Origin: Nautiliaceae bacterium
Lineage (GTDB): Bacteria > Campylobacterota > Campylobacteria > Campylobacterales > Nautiliaceae
Assembly: GCA_027008345.1 (NCBI GenBank)
Contig: JALTBU010000214.1
Coordinates: 1-16,537, forward strand
Direction: 5' to 3'
Length of the DNA stretch: 16,537 bases
Below, piece after piece: positions 7,053-12,461 of the stretch. Within the stretch, counting starts at the first letter, position 1; each line of letters starts with the position of its first letter. Below the pieces are notes generated by a model. It was given only the letters and a program-made list of their open reading frames with translations, did no database searches and was not told where the DNA came from. A program made the position numbers and the translations under genes.

Positions 7053-8216
7053 ATGTTTGAAAAATTAGTTGAAAATATTCAAGGATATAAGAAACCTTTG
7101 GCTTTTGGTATAGCAAGAGTTGATTTAGGTCAGTTAAATCACGATAAAATCCTTCAAGCTACATATCCATTAATTAATTGGAATGAAAATTTTGGAAGTG
7201 CAGCTGTTTTTATCAGAAGTCTTATAGATAACGGAGTAGAGGTTGATTTTAGCGGGAGTGAATTTGTCGCACCTGTGACTCCTGAATTTGTAAAAAGTGC
7301 ACTTAATTATTTTGGTGAAGACTTGGTTGCAGAAGCTGTAGGTGATAAACATAAAAATATTCAGGTTTTAAAAGTTTTAAATGAAATTTTTGAAGAAGAA
7401 TTTTATGATAATTACAGAATCTGCTTTTTATTTGAAGATGATGCACCAAAAAGTGTAGAAGCTGTATATTTAAAACTTTATGCATTATCAACAAGAAAAG
7501 CAAAACTTAGAAGTATTAACCTAAACGGAGCTTTTGGTGTTTTACACAATTGTGCATGGGTTGGAAATGTTCCAATTGAACTTGATTATCTAAGAGCAAA
7601 TGAAATAGAGCTTAAACTAAAAGATGCTTATCCTGAGGTTGAATATGTAGATAAATTTCCAAGATATCTCTCACATATAGTGCCAGAAGACAATATTAGA
7701 ATTCTTGATACTGCAAAAGTTAGAATGGGAGCCCAACTTGCTCCTGGAACCACAGTAATGCCTGGAGCGAGTTATATTAATTTCAATGCAGGTACTGAAG
7801 GACCTGTAATGGTTGAGGGAAGAATATCTTCATCTGCCGTTGTTAAAGAAGGTGCTGATGTCGGAGGCGGTGCATCAATTCTTGGAGTTTTAAGTGGAAC
7901 AAACGGAAATCCTGTAACAATTGGAAGAAATACCCTTCTTGGGGCAAACTCTGTAACAGGTATTCCACTAGGTGATGGATGTATAGTTGATGCAGGGATT
8001 GCAGTGCTTGAAGGTACTAAAATTTGGATAAGTGAAGATGAATTTGTAAAAATCAAAGAGGTAAATCCTGAATGGAAAGCTGAGTATAAAGAATATTTCA
8101 AAGGTCTTGAACTTGCAGGACTTAATGGAATTCATTACAGATTTGATACAACAAAAGGTAAAATGGTTGCATTTAGAAGTAGACGTGAAGTAAAACTTAA
8201 CGAAGAACTTCATTAA
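7053..8216 (+). CDS. dapD: 2,3,4,5-tetrahydropyridine-2,6-dicarboxylate N-succinyltransferase
   Basis: It succinylates tetrahydrodipicolinate with succinyl-CoA in the succinylase branch of the diaminopimelate/lysine pathway, feeding peptidoglycan and protein. The 387-aa product is longer than the roughly 274-aa proteobacterial enzyme and matches the long DapD form found in Campylobacter and relatives. The C-terminal half (about 225-340) is a left-handed beta helix of imperfect hexapeptides. It contains MPGASYINFNAGTEG from residue 236, VVKEGADVGGGASILGVLSG, NPVTIGRNTLLGANSVTGIPLG and GCIVDAGIAV. The ATG follows AAAAAAGGATAGCA, a leader nearly identical to that of acnB. The gap from the antiporter gene is 22 nt, so co-transcription is likely. 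Confidence 0.95.
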   Translation: MFEKLVENIQGYKKPLAFGIARVDLGQLNHDKILQATYPLINWNENFGSAAVFIRSLIDNGVEVDFSGSEFVAPVTPEFVKSALNYFGEDLVAEAVGDKHKNIQVLKVLNEIFEEEFYDNYRICFLFEDDAPKSVEAVYLKLYALSTRKAKLRSINLNGAFGVLHNCAWVGNVPIELDYLRANEIELKLKDAYPEVEYVDKFPRYLSHIVPEDNIRILDTAKVRMGAQLAPGTTVMPGASYINFNAGTEGPVMVEGRISSSAVVKEGADVGGGASILGVLSGTNGNPVTIGRNTLLGANSVTGIPLGDGCIVDAGIAVLEGTKIWISEDEFVKIKEVNPEWKAEYKEYFKGLELAGLNGIHYRFDTTKGKMVAFRSRREVKLNEELH

Positions 8217-8265
8217 TATAGTTTGGAACTTTTAAGTATAAAAATGAGAAATTGCATAAGTTAAA

Positions 8266-8284
8266 TTGTTAAAACACTTAACAA
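8266..8284 (+). terminator. Possible weak terminator hairpin after dapD
   Basis: TTGTTAA (8266-8272) and TTAACAA (8278-8284) form a perfect 7-bp stem with a 5-nt loop, followed by CTTCCTTTT. The stem has one G-C pair and the T-tract is broken, so termination is uncertain. Confidence 0.3.
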
Positions 8285-8330
8285 CTTCCTTTTAAAAAGG
8301 AAAAAATAAAAAGGTAAAAATTAAAAAATT

Positions 8331-8339
8331 TGATATAAT
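8331..8339 (+). promoter_or_regulatory. rpmB promoter: extended -10 TGATATAAT
   Basis: TG-A-TATAAT followed by TTCAAAC lies 31 nt before the rpmB ATG. Upstream, five A-tracts start near 8294, 8301, 8308, 8316 and 8323, about every 7 nt, in place of a -35 box. This fits the periodic AT-rich upstream signal known for Campylobacter/Helicobacter sigma-70 promoters. Confidence 0.65.
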
Positions 8340-8370
8340 TTCAAACTTAAAAACCTAAAAAGGATAATAA

Positions 8371-8556
8371 ATGGCAAGAAAATGCGAGATTTGTGGTAAA
8401 GGTCCTCAATTTGGAAACAGAGTAAGCCACTCAAACAGAAAAACAAGACATAAATTCGATCCAAACATTCAACATGTAAAAGTTGAAATTGACGGAGTTA
8501 GAAAAAAAATTAAAATATGTACAAGCTGTCTTAGAAGCTTGAAAAAATCTGTATAA
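8371..8556 (+). CDS. rpmB: 50S ribosomal protein L28 (zinc-ribbon C+ form)
   Basis: L28 is a small basic protein of the large ribosomal subunit. The 61-aa product has the typical start MARKCEICGKGPQFGNRVSH, followed by NRKTRHKFDPN. Four cysteines, C5, C8, C50 and C53 (CEIC and CTSC), form the zinc-ribbon pair of the C+ paralogue type. Length matches the family. The SD is AAAAAGGATAATAA before the ATG. It has a strong own promoter and lies 26 nt before the K+ channel gene. No clear terminator separates the two, so read-through into the channel is likely. Confidence 0.97.
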   Translation: MARKCEICGKGPQFGNRVSHSNRKTRHKFDPNIQHVKVEIDGVRKKIKICTSCLRSLKKSV

Positions 8557-8582
8557 AGTTTTCCCCTTTTATGGGGTAAGTT
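8557..8582 (+). promoter_or_regulatory. CCCC/GGGG hairpin covering the K+ channel gene's SD
   Basis: CCCC (8563-8566) and GGGG (8573-8576) pair across a 6-nt loop; a U-U mismatch is then followed by UU/AA pairs, so the fold fills the whole intergenic gap. The GGGG lies 6 nt before the ATG at 8583 and is the only SD-like element. The fold would therefore mask the ribosome binding site. No T-run follows, which argues against a terminator. Confidence 0.35.
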
Positions 8583-9725
8583 ATGAAAAACAACAGAAAA
8601 TCTTTTTTTAAAAAGTTAGCTAATTTACTTCATTGGGAAACCTCTTCAAAACCTGAAATTGATTTACGCCCCGAGATATGGTCTGAGCTCAAACCTTTTA
8701 GAATTCCTATTATATTAACTGTTTTAATTACGCTTTTTGGTACACTTGGATATATATGGATAGACCATTTTTCATTAATGGATGCTTTGTATCAAACCGG
8801 TATTACATTTACAACTGTCGGATTTGGTGAAATTGAACCTATATCACAAATTGGTAGACTTTTTACAATATTTTTGATTATTGCTGGGTTTGTTATTTTT
8901 TCATATGCTGTGGGAATACTTGTAGATGTAATTAATAAAGGGCGCCTTATTGCACTGTTTAAGGAGAATAGAATGCTTTATAAAATAGCAAGACTTAAAA
9001 ATCATATGGTGATTTGTTATCATAATGATTATACAATTGATTTGACAAGGGAACTTAGAAAAACACATATTCCTTTTGTTGTTATAGATCCACGAGAGGA
9101 TATAGAAGAAATTGCCAAAAAATATAATTATCCTTTTTTTATAAAAGGTGATCCGCATACTTTACTTGCTATGAAAAAATCTCATTTAAGCAGTGCAAAA
9201 GGCGTTATTACACTCTCTGAAAGCACTCCTGATAATATTGCTGTAATAAGTTCTGTAAGACTTTATGAAAAAGATTTAGGACGTCATCCATATTATATTC
9301 TCTCCGTTGCTCAAACTGATGAGGAAATTGAAAAACTTCAAAGACTAGGTGCAAATGAAGTGCTTTCTCCTACAAAACTTATTGCTAAAAGGATGACGGC
9401 TATTACGGTCGATCCTGATGTTAAAAATATTTTAGAAGAATTTGTATATTCCGTGGATACACCATTAGATCTTGAAGAAATTACAGTCAGTAAAAAATCA
9501 TGGGTAGCGTATAAAAAACTTAAAGAAGCACATCTTAGAGATTTACTTAATGTAACGGTTGTTGGAATAAAAGAAGAAAACGGTAAATTTATCCCTGTAC
9601 CAAAAGGTGATGTAATTATTAAACCAGGAGATGTATTGCTTGTAATAGGTACCAATAAAGATATGATGAAAGCAAGAAAAATTATAAGAAGTTCTAAAAA
9701 ACCAAAAGAGATAGATTTTATTTAA
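8583..9725 (+). CDS. Two-TM potassium channel with RCK (TrkA-N/TrkA-C) domains
   Basis: Inner-membrane K+ channel subunit of the MthK/Kch type, presumably tetrameric. A 40-residue cytoplasmic N-terminus leads to TM1 (about 41-60), a pore helix, the selectivity filter T77-T-V-G-F-G82-E83, and TM2 (about 92-116). A cytoplasmic RCK_N domain follows from about 140 to 260, and an RCK_C domain ends in KPGDVLLVIGT. The filter TVGFG is a permitted variant of TVGYG, with Glu after it instead of the common Asp. The RCK nucleotide loop reads CYHNDYT at 145-151, with no glycines, so NAD/ATP binding in the usual mode is unlikely. The 380-aa length and layout resemble the single K+ channel of Helicobacter (HpKchA). 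It probably shares the rpmB transcript. Confidence 0.9.
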   Translation: MKNNRKSFFKKLANLLHWETSSKPEIDLRPEIWSELKPFRIPIILTVLITLFGTLGYIWIDHFSLMDALYQTGITFTTVGFGEIEPISQIGRLFTIFLIIAGFVIFSYAVGILVDVINKGRLIALFKENRMLYKIARLKNHMVICYHNDYTIDLTRELRKTHIPFVVIDPREDIEEIAKKYNYPFFIKGDPHTLLAMKKSHLSSAKGVITLSESTPDNIAVISSVRLYEKDLGRHPYYILSVAQTDEEIEKLQRLGANEVLSPTKLIAKRMTAITVDPDVKNILEEFVYSVDTPLDLEEITVSKKSWVAYKKLKEAHLRDLLNVTVVGIKEENGKFIPVPKGDVIIKPGDVLLVIGTNKDMMKARKIIRSSKKPKEIDFI

Positions 9726-9787
9726 GATGGATTAGTAGATGAGTAAAAGAGTGGATGAGTAGATGGGTAGGGAAGTAGGAAGTTGGT
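9724..9787 (+). repeat. Degenerate 8-bp tandem array (TGAGTAGA-like), about 8 units
   Basis: Directly after the channel stop codon, units line up every 8 nt: TTAGTAGA (9732), TGAGTAAA (9740), AGAGTGGA (9748), TGAGTAGA (9756), TGGGTAGG (9764), GAAGTAGG (9772), and AAGTTGGT (9780) with a 1-nt shift. AAGATGGA (9724) is a poorer first unit. The GT core keeps its phase in six consecutive units. The array has no C and is rich in TAG/TGA stops in all frames. Its function is unknown. Confidence 0.7.
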
Positions 9788-9814
9788 AATATTAATTAAA
9801 AAGAAAGGGCAAAA

Positions 9815-10993
9815 ATGAAATTTAGAATTACTCCGATAGACGGTGGGATATGTGCAGTTGACGGGATTTATGCAGGCGGTGTGAATGCAGGATTTAAAAA
9901 AGAAGGATTTGATTTAGGTTTTATAAGAAGTGAAAAAGATATGGATATAGCATATCTTTTTACAACAAATAAATTTCAGGCTGCACCTATTAAATATGTT
10001 TTGAAAAATGATATCGAGAAAACAAATTTTATTTTGGCAAATTCAAAAAATGCAAATGCATTGACGGGAGTTGAAGGAATAAAAGATATTGAGGAAATTT
10101 TAGGATTTTTAAAAACTAAAATCGAGGTTAAGAATCCTTTGATGAGTTCAACCGGTGTTATCGGTGTAAGATTAGATAAAGAAAAAATCAAAGCAGGAAT
10201 TGAAAAATTTGATTTTAATGAAAAAAATTCAAATAAGTTTGCAAAAAGTATAATGACTACTGACTCATTTGAAAAAGAGATATCTTTTGAAGTTGAGGGT
10301 GAATTTGGAAAATTTAAAATAGGAGGAGTGGCAAAAGGTGCCGGTATGATAAATCCGGCTATGGCTACAATGTTATGTTTTATAACAACAGATGCGAATA
10401 TTCCTCAAGATGAAATGAAAGAGATTTTAAGTGAAATTAATGATGTTACTTTTAATGCCATAAGTGTTGATGGGGATACTTCTACAAATGACAGTGTATT
10501 TTTAATGACTACAAGAGCCGGAGATTATGAAAAAGAGGCCTTCAAAGAAGCTCTAAAACAGGTTATGCAAAAACTGGCACTTGATATAGTAAAAGACGGA
10601 GAAGGTGCTACAAAAGCGGTTGCATTTGTGGTAACTGGGGCAAAAGACAGGAGAGAAGCTAAAATTGTCGGCAAAAATCTTACAACTTCACTCCTTGTAA
10701 AAACAGCACTTTTTGGAGAAGATCCAAATTGGGGAAGAATTGCATCAACAGTCGGGGCAAGTAGAGTGGAATGTGATGAAAACAGACTTAAAATCGCTTT
10801 TGAAAATGTTGTTGTTTATGACAGGGGTGAAATTTTATTTGATAAAGAAACAGAAAAAAAAGCCCATGAAATTATGAAAAGAAGAGAATTTAAAATTTAT
10901 GTCGATTTAGGAATAGGGGATGGAGAATTTACTTCATATGGATGTGATTTGAGTTATGATTATGTTAAAATAAATGCAGAATATAGAACTTAA
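9815..10993 (+). CDS. argJ: Bifunctional ornithine acetyltransferase / N-acetylglutamate synthase
   Basis: ArgJ transfers the acetyl group from N-acetylornithine to glutamate, the recycling step of arginine biosynthesis; many members also use acetyl-CoA. The 392-aa length is standard. The precursor self-cleaves at a conserved Ala-Thr bond, here A184-T185 in KGAGMINPAMATML; T185 becomes the N-terminal nucleophile of the beta chain. Other family motifs are SVDGDTSTND, KDGEGATK, and FGEDPNWGRIASTVG, and the C-terminus ends in NAEYRT, close to the usual N(A)xYRT. The ATG is preceded by GAAAGGG. It follows the 8-bp repeat array and is closed by a good terminator, so it may be transcribed from within or upstream of that array. 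Confidence 0.96.
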   Translation: MKFRITPIDGGICAVDGIYAGGVNAGFKKEGFDLGFIRSEKDMDIAYLFTTNKFQAAPIKYVLKNDIEKTNFILANSKNANALTGVEGIKDIEEILGFLKTKIEVKNPLMSSTGVIGVRLDKEKIKAGIEKFDFNEKNSNKFAKSIMTTDSFEKEISFEVEGEFGKFKIGGVAKGAGMINPAMATMLCFITTDANIPQDEMKEILSEINDVTFNAISVDGDTSTNDSVFLMTTRAGDYEKEAFKEALKQVMQKLALDIVKDGEGATKAVAFVVTGAKDRREAKIVGKNLTTSLLVKTALFGEDPNWGRIASTVGASRVECDENRLKIAFENVVVYDRGEILFDKETEKKAHEIMKRREFKIYVDLGIGDGEFTSYGCDLSYDYVKINAEYRT

Positions 10994-11005
10994 AAATAAA
11001 TTTTT

Positions 11006-11037
11006 AAAGTGTAAGAAAAACTCTTGCATTTTTTTTT
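11006..11037 (+). terminator. Rho-independent terminator after argJ
   Basis: TGTAAGA (11010-11016) pairs with TCTTGCA (11022-11028), one G-U included, around a 5-nt loop. A run of nine T follows (11029-11037), and upstream AAAG can extend the stem. The T-tract runs straight into the tRNA-Asn promoter. Confidence 0.8.
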
Positions 11038-11042
11038 CTTTT

Positions 11043-11051
11043 TGATATAAT
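11043..11051 (+). promoter_or_regulatory. tRNA-Asn promoter: extended -10 TGATATAAT
   Basis: TTTGATATAATTTCAAAC is base-for-base the same as the rpmB promoter core. The predicted start, about 7 nt after the box, gives a pre-tRNA leader of only about 5 nt. Confidence 0.7.
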
Positions 11052-11062
11052 TTCAAACACAT

Positions 11063-11138
11063 TCCGGCGTAGCTCAGTCGGTAGAGCAGACGGCTGTTAA
11101 CCGTCGGGTCAGAGGTTCGAGTCCTCTCGCCGGAGCCA
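11063..11138 (+). tRNA. tRNA-Asn (anticodon GTT)
   Basis: A complete cloverleaf is visible. The acceptor TCCGGCG (11063-11069) pairs with CGCCGGA (11128-11134). The D-arm is GCTC/GAGC. The anticodon stem GACGG/CCGTC holds the loop CTGTTAA with GTT at 11096-11098. The variable loop is 5 nt. The T-arm is AGAGG-TTCGAGT-CCTCT. The discriminator is G and the CCA is encoded (11136-11138). Confidence 0.98.
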
Positions 11139-11367
11139 TTTTTATTTCTAAATTATAGTCTCTGACACTAATCTTGTGCAATATTTATTCTTTTTAAATT
11201 TGATTTTTATTACTAAAATATTAAAGATAATTGATATATATTTATATATTTGAGTTAAAATTATCAATAAAATTCTTTATAAGAAACAATAATTTTCTTA
11301 ATTTTTTACATTGTATAATATTTATTTATTGAAATAAAAATAAAAATTTTATAAAATTTCAATCTCC
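11139..11367. other. AT-rich spacer between the two tRNA genes
   Basis: This is the longest gene-free stretch (229 nt). I see no ORF with an SD, no RNA gene and no repeat of note. It is extremely AT-rich apart from a short GC-richer island at about 11160-11182. TATAAT at 11314-11319 may be an additional tRNA-Thr promoter. ATTGATA...TATCAAT inverted copies span about 11230-11270, but the loop is long. Confidence 0.5.
11352..11357 (+). promoter_or_regulatory. Putative tRNA-Thr -10 box (TAAAATTTCAA)
   Basis: TAAAATTTCAAT lies 10 nt before the first tRNA base and matches the TATAATTTCAA core of rpmB and tRNA-Asn at all but one base. Confidence 0.5.
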
Positions 11368-11444
11368 GCCGGCGTAGCTCAGTTGGCTAGAGCAGCTGAT
11401 TTGTAATCAGCAGGTCGGGGGTTCGAGTCCCTTCGCCGGCTCCA
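11368..11444 (+). tRNA. tRNA-Thr (anticodon TGT)
   Basis: The acceptor GCCGGCG (11368-11374) pairs with CGCCGGC (11434-11440). The D-arm is GCTC/GAGC. The anticodon stem GCTGA/TCAGC holds the loop TTTGTAA with TGT at 11402-11404. The T-loop is TTCGAGT on a GGGGG/CCCTT stem with two G-U pairs. The discriminator is T, followed by an encoded CCA. TGT reads the A-ending Thr codon favoured in an AT-rich genome. Confidence 0.98.
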
Positions 11445-11529
11445 TCTAATTTTTATATCTTCTTATATAAATTCATATTATATCTCCCAGTTAATTTGAT
11501 GTTTCTATATATTAAGTTTATTAATTATA

Positions 11530-11558
11530 TTGACAAAGCTATTTAATAGAGTTAAAAT
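11530..11558 (+). promoter_or_regulatory. Promoter of the four-gene yqjD-like/nhaP cluster
   Basis: TTGACA (11530-11535) and TAAAAT (11553-11558) are 17 nt apart, near-perfect classic sigma-70 spacing, and the only convincing -35 box I see in the window. A second TATAAT at 11563-11568 is closer to the ATG at 11586 and is an alternative -10. Confidence 0.55.
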
Positions 11559-11585
11559 TATTTATAATGCATTTAAAGGAATAAA

Positions 11586-11885
11586 ATGAATAAATCAAAT
11601 GAGGTTACGGCATTAAAAGAAGAGATATTAAATCTTTCAAAAAAAATTGATGAACTTAAAGAAAAAGAAGTGTCAAAAGATTTAATGGACGAATTAAAAG
11701 ATATTACTCAGAAATTGGATATGGAATCAATAAAACAGTATCTTTCAGAAGAAAATATTGAAGAATTAAAAGAAAAATCAACACATATAATAAATGAAAT
11801 TGAAGAATTTACAAAAAATCATCCTATTGTCGCATTGCTTGGAGCATTTGGAATAGGATGTCTGATGGGTAAAATTTTAAAATGA
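11586..11885 (+). CDS. YqjD/ElaB-like (DUF883-type) membrane-anchored helical protein
   Basis: The 99-aa protein has a long charged, predicted coiled-coil N-terminal part (residues 1-78, rich in K, E, L and I with heptad-like spacing). It ends in one C-terminal TM helix at about 80-98, NHPIVALLGAFGIGCLMGKIL. The layout and the NHP-hydrophobic-GxG end match the DUF883 group, whose E. coli members YqjD, ElaB and YgaM are tail-anchored inner-membrane proteins linked to ribosome binding in stationary phase. That role is transferred by resemblance only. The SD is AAAGGA, 5 nt before the ATG. Its stop overlaps the next start as ATGA, and a YqjE-like gene follows, as in E. coli. Confidence 0.75.
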   Translation: MNKSNEVTALKEEILNLSKKIDELKEKEVSKDLMDELKDITQKLDMESIKQYLSEENIEELKEKSTHIINEIEEFTKNHPIVALLGAFGIGCLMGKILK

Positions 11886-12205
11886 AAGTAACCATAAGTG
11901 ATTTTATTATTGCTTTTTTTGATTTGCTTGAAGCAGAAGTTAAGGCTTTTAAAGAGGGAAGTGAAGAATTTTTGGAAAAAGAATATAAAAATTTTCAAAA
12001 AACCGTATTTAAAAGTTCTTTGTCAATTCTTGGCATTGTGATGGTTGGAATTTTATTTTTTTTTGGGATTTTGGCATTTTCATTTGGAGCTTTTTTGATT
12101 TTGAATAAATATTTTAGTGTAATTTGGTCTTTATTTATTTTGAGTGTTTTATTTTTTATTTTTGCAATAATATTATTAATTATTTTAAAGAAAAAAAATG
12201 AATGA
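11882..12205 (+). CDS. YqjE-like / holin-superfamily (phage_holin_3_6 type) two-TM protein
   Basis: The 107-aa protein begins with an amphipathic acidic helix (about 6-42, FFDLLEAEVKAFKEGSEEFLEKEYKNF). Two TM helices follow at about 46-75 and 79-102, and it ends in KKKNE. This is the shape of the YqjE/DUF1469 family, classed with holin-like proteins but chromosomally encoded and not tied to lysis. Its order directly after the YqjD-like gene supports the call. The ATG overlaps the upstream stop (ATGA), and its last 8 nt overlap the following gene across a run of eight A. Function is unknown; a membrane partner of the YqjD-like protein is an inference. Confidence 0.75.
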   Translation: MKVTISDFIIAFFDLLEAEVKAFKEGSEEFLEKEYKNFQKTVFKSSLSILGIVMVGILFFFGILAFSFGAFLILNKYFSVIWSLFILSVLFFIFAIILLIILKKKNE

Positions 12206-12461
12206 ATTGGAATTAAAAAAAAAGCAGTTAAAAGATATTTTAAACGGTAATAAAAAACCAAAAAGTATTGAAGAGGCTAAAAAAAGACTAAAACAGACTG
12301 ATCCGGGGATAGATATAGGAGAAATTTTGAGAATTTTAAATTCTCCTTCTGATAAAAGATTGAAACTTATTTTAATTGAACTTTTGAGTTCTCCGGAAAT
12401 AATTTCGTATTTTTCTCCTTTTATTAAAGAGGTTATAATAAAATTACTTATAAGGAGCTAA
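12198..12461 (+). CDS. Unrecognised 87-aa basic protein in the yqjDE-like/nhaP cluster
   Basis: I do not recognise this protein. It is small and basic. Residues 1-35 form a lysine-rich helix (ELKKKQLKDIL, EEAKKRLKQ). The linker TDPGIDIGEI follows, then two moderately hydrophobic helical stretches (about 42-65 and 67-85, with EIISYFSPFIKEVIIKLL) that could be amphipathic or membrane-peripheral. It sits where E. coli has yqjK but shows no visible similarity to it. It is coupled on both sides: an 8-nt overlap with the YqjE-like gene upstream, and its TAA directly abuts the antiporter ATG, whose SD AGGAGC is inside this gene. The coupling and the maintained frame argue that it is real. Confidence 0.8.
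   Translation: MNELELKKKQLKDILNGNKKPKSIEEAKKRLKQTDPGIDIGEILRILNSPSDKRLKLILIELLSSPEIISYFSPFIKEVIIKLLIRS

Noticed and set aside
7170..8213. Minus-strand open frames within dapD, including 109 aa at 7772-8101
   Set aside because: They are antisense shadows of the dapD beta-helix repeats, with Pro/Ser/Thr-rich composition and no start signals.
8286..8302. TTCCTTT-TAA-AAAGGAA palindrome as a terminator or operator
   Set aside because: No T-run follows on either strand. It overlaps the A-tracts of the rpmB promoter and has only a 3-nt loop, so chance in A/T-purine tracts is sufficient.
9338..9655. Minus-strand 105-aa frame within the K+ channel gene
   Set aside because: It is wholly embedded in a conserved RCK coding region, with no SD and no recognisable protein features.
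9724..9787. 8-bp array considered as a CRISPR or small coding repeat
   Set aside because: Units are contiguous with no spacers, far too short for CRISPR repeats, and stop triplets occur in every frame.
11230..11275. ATTGATA...TATCAAT inverted repeat between the tRNAs
   Set aside because: The loop is more than 20 nt of nearly pure A/T, and alternative pairings of equal quality exist, so it is not distinguishable from composition.
11063..11444. tRNA genes as attachment sites of an integrated element
   Set aside because: Both tRNAs are complete with encoded CCA. I see no duplicated 3' end, integrase or phage gene nearby.
11882..12205. YqjE/holin-like protein as evidence of prophage lysis genes
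   Set aside because: No endolysin, spanin or phage structural gene is present, and the order YqjD-like then YqjE-like is a known chromosomal arrangement.
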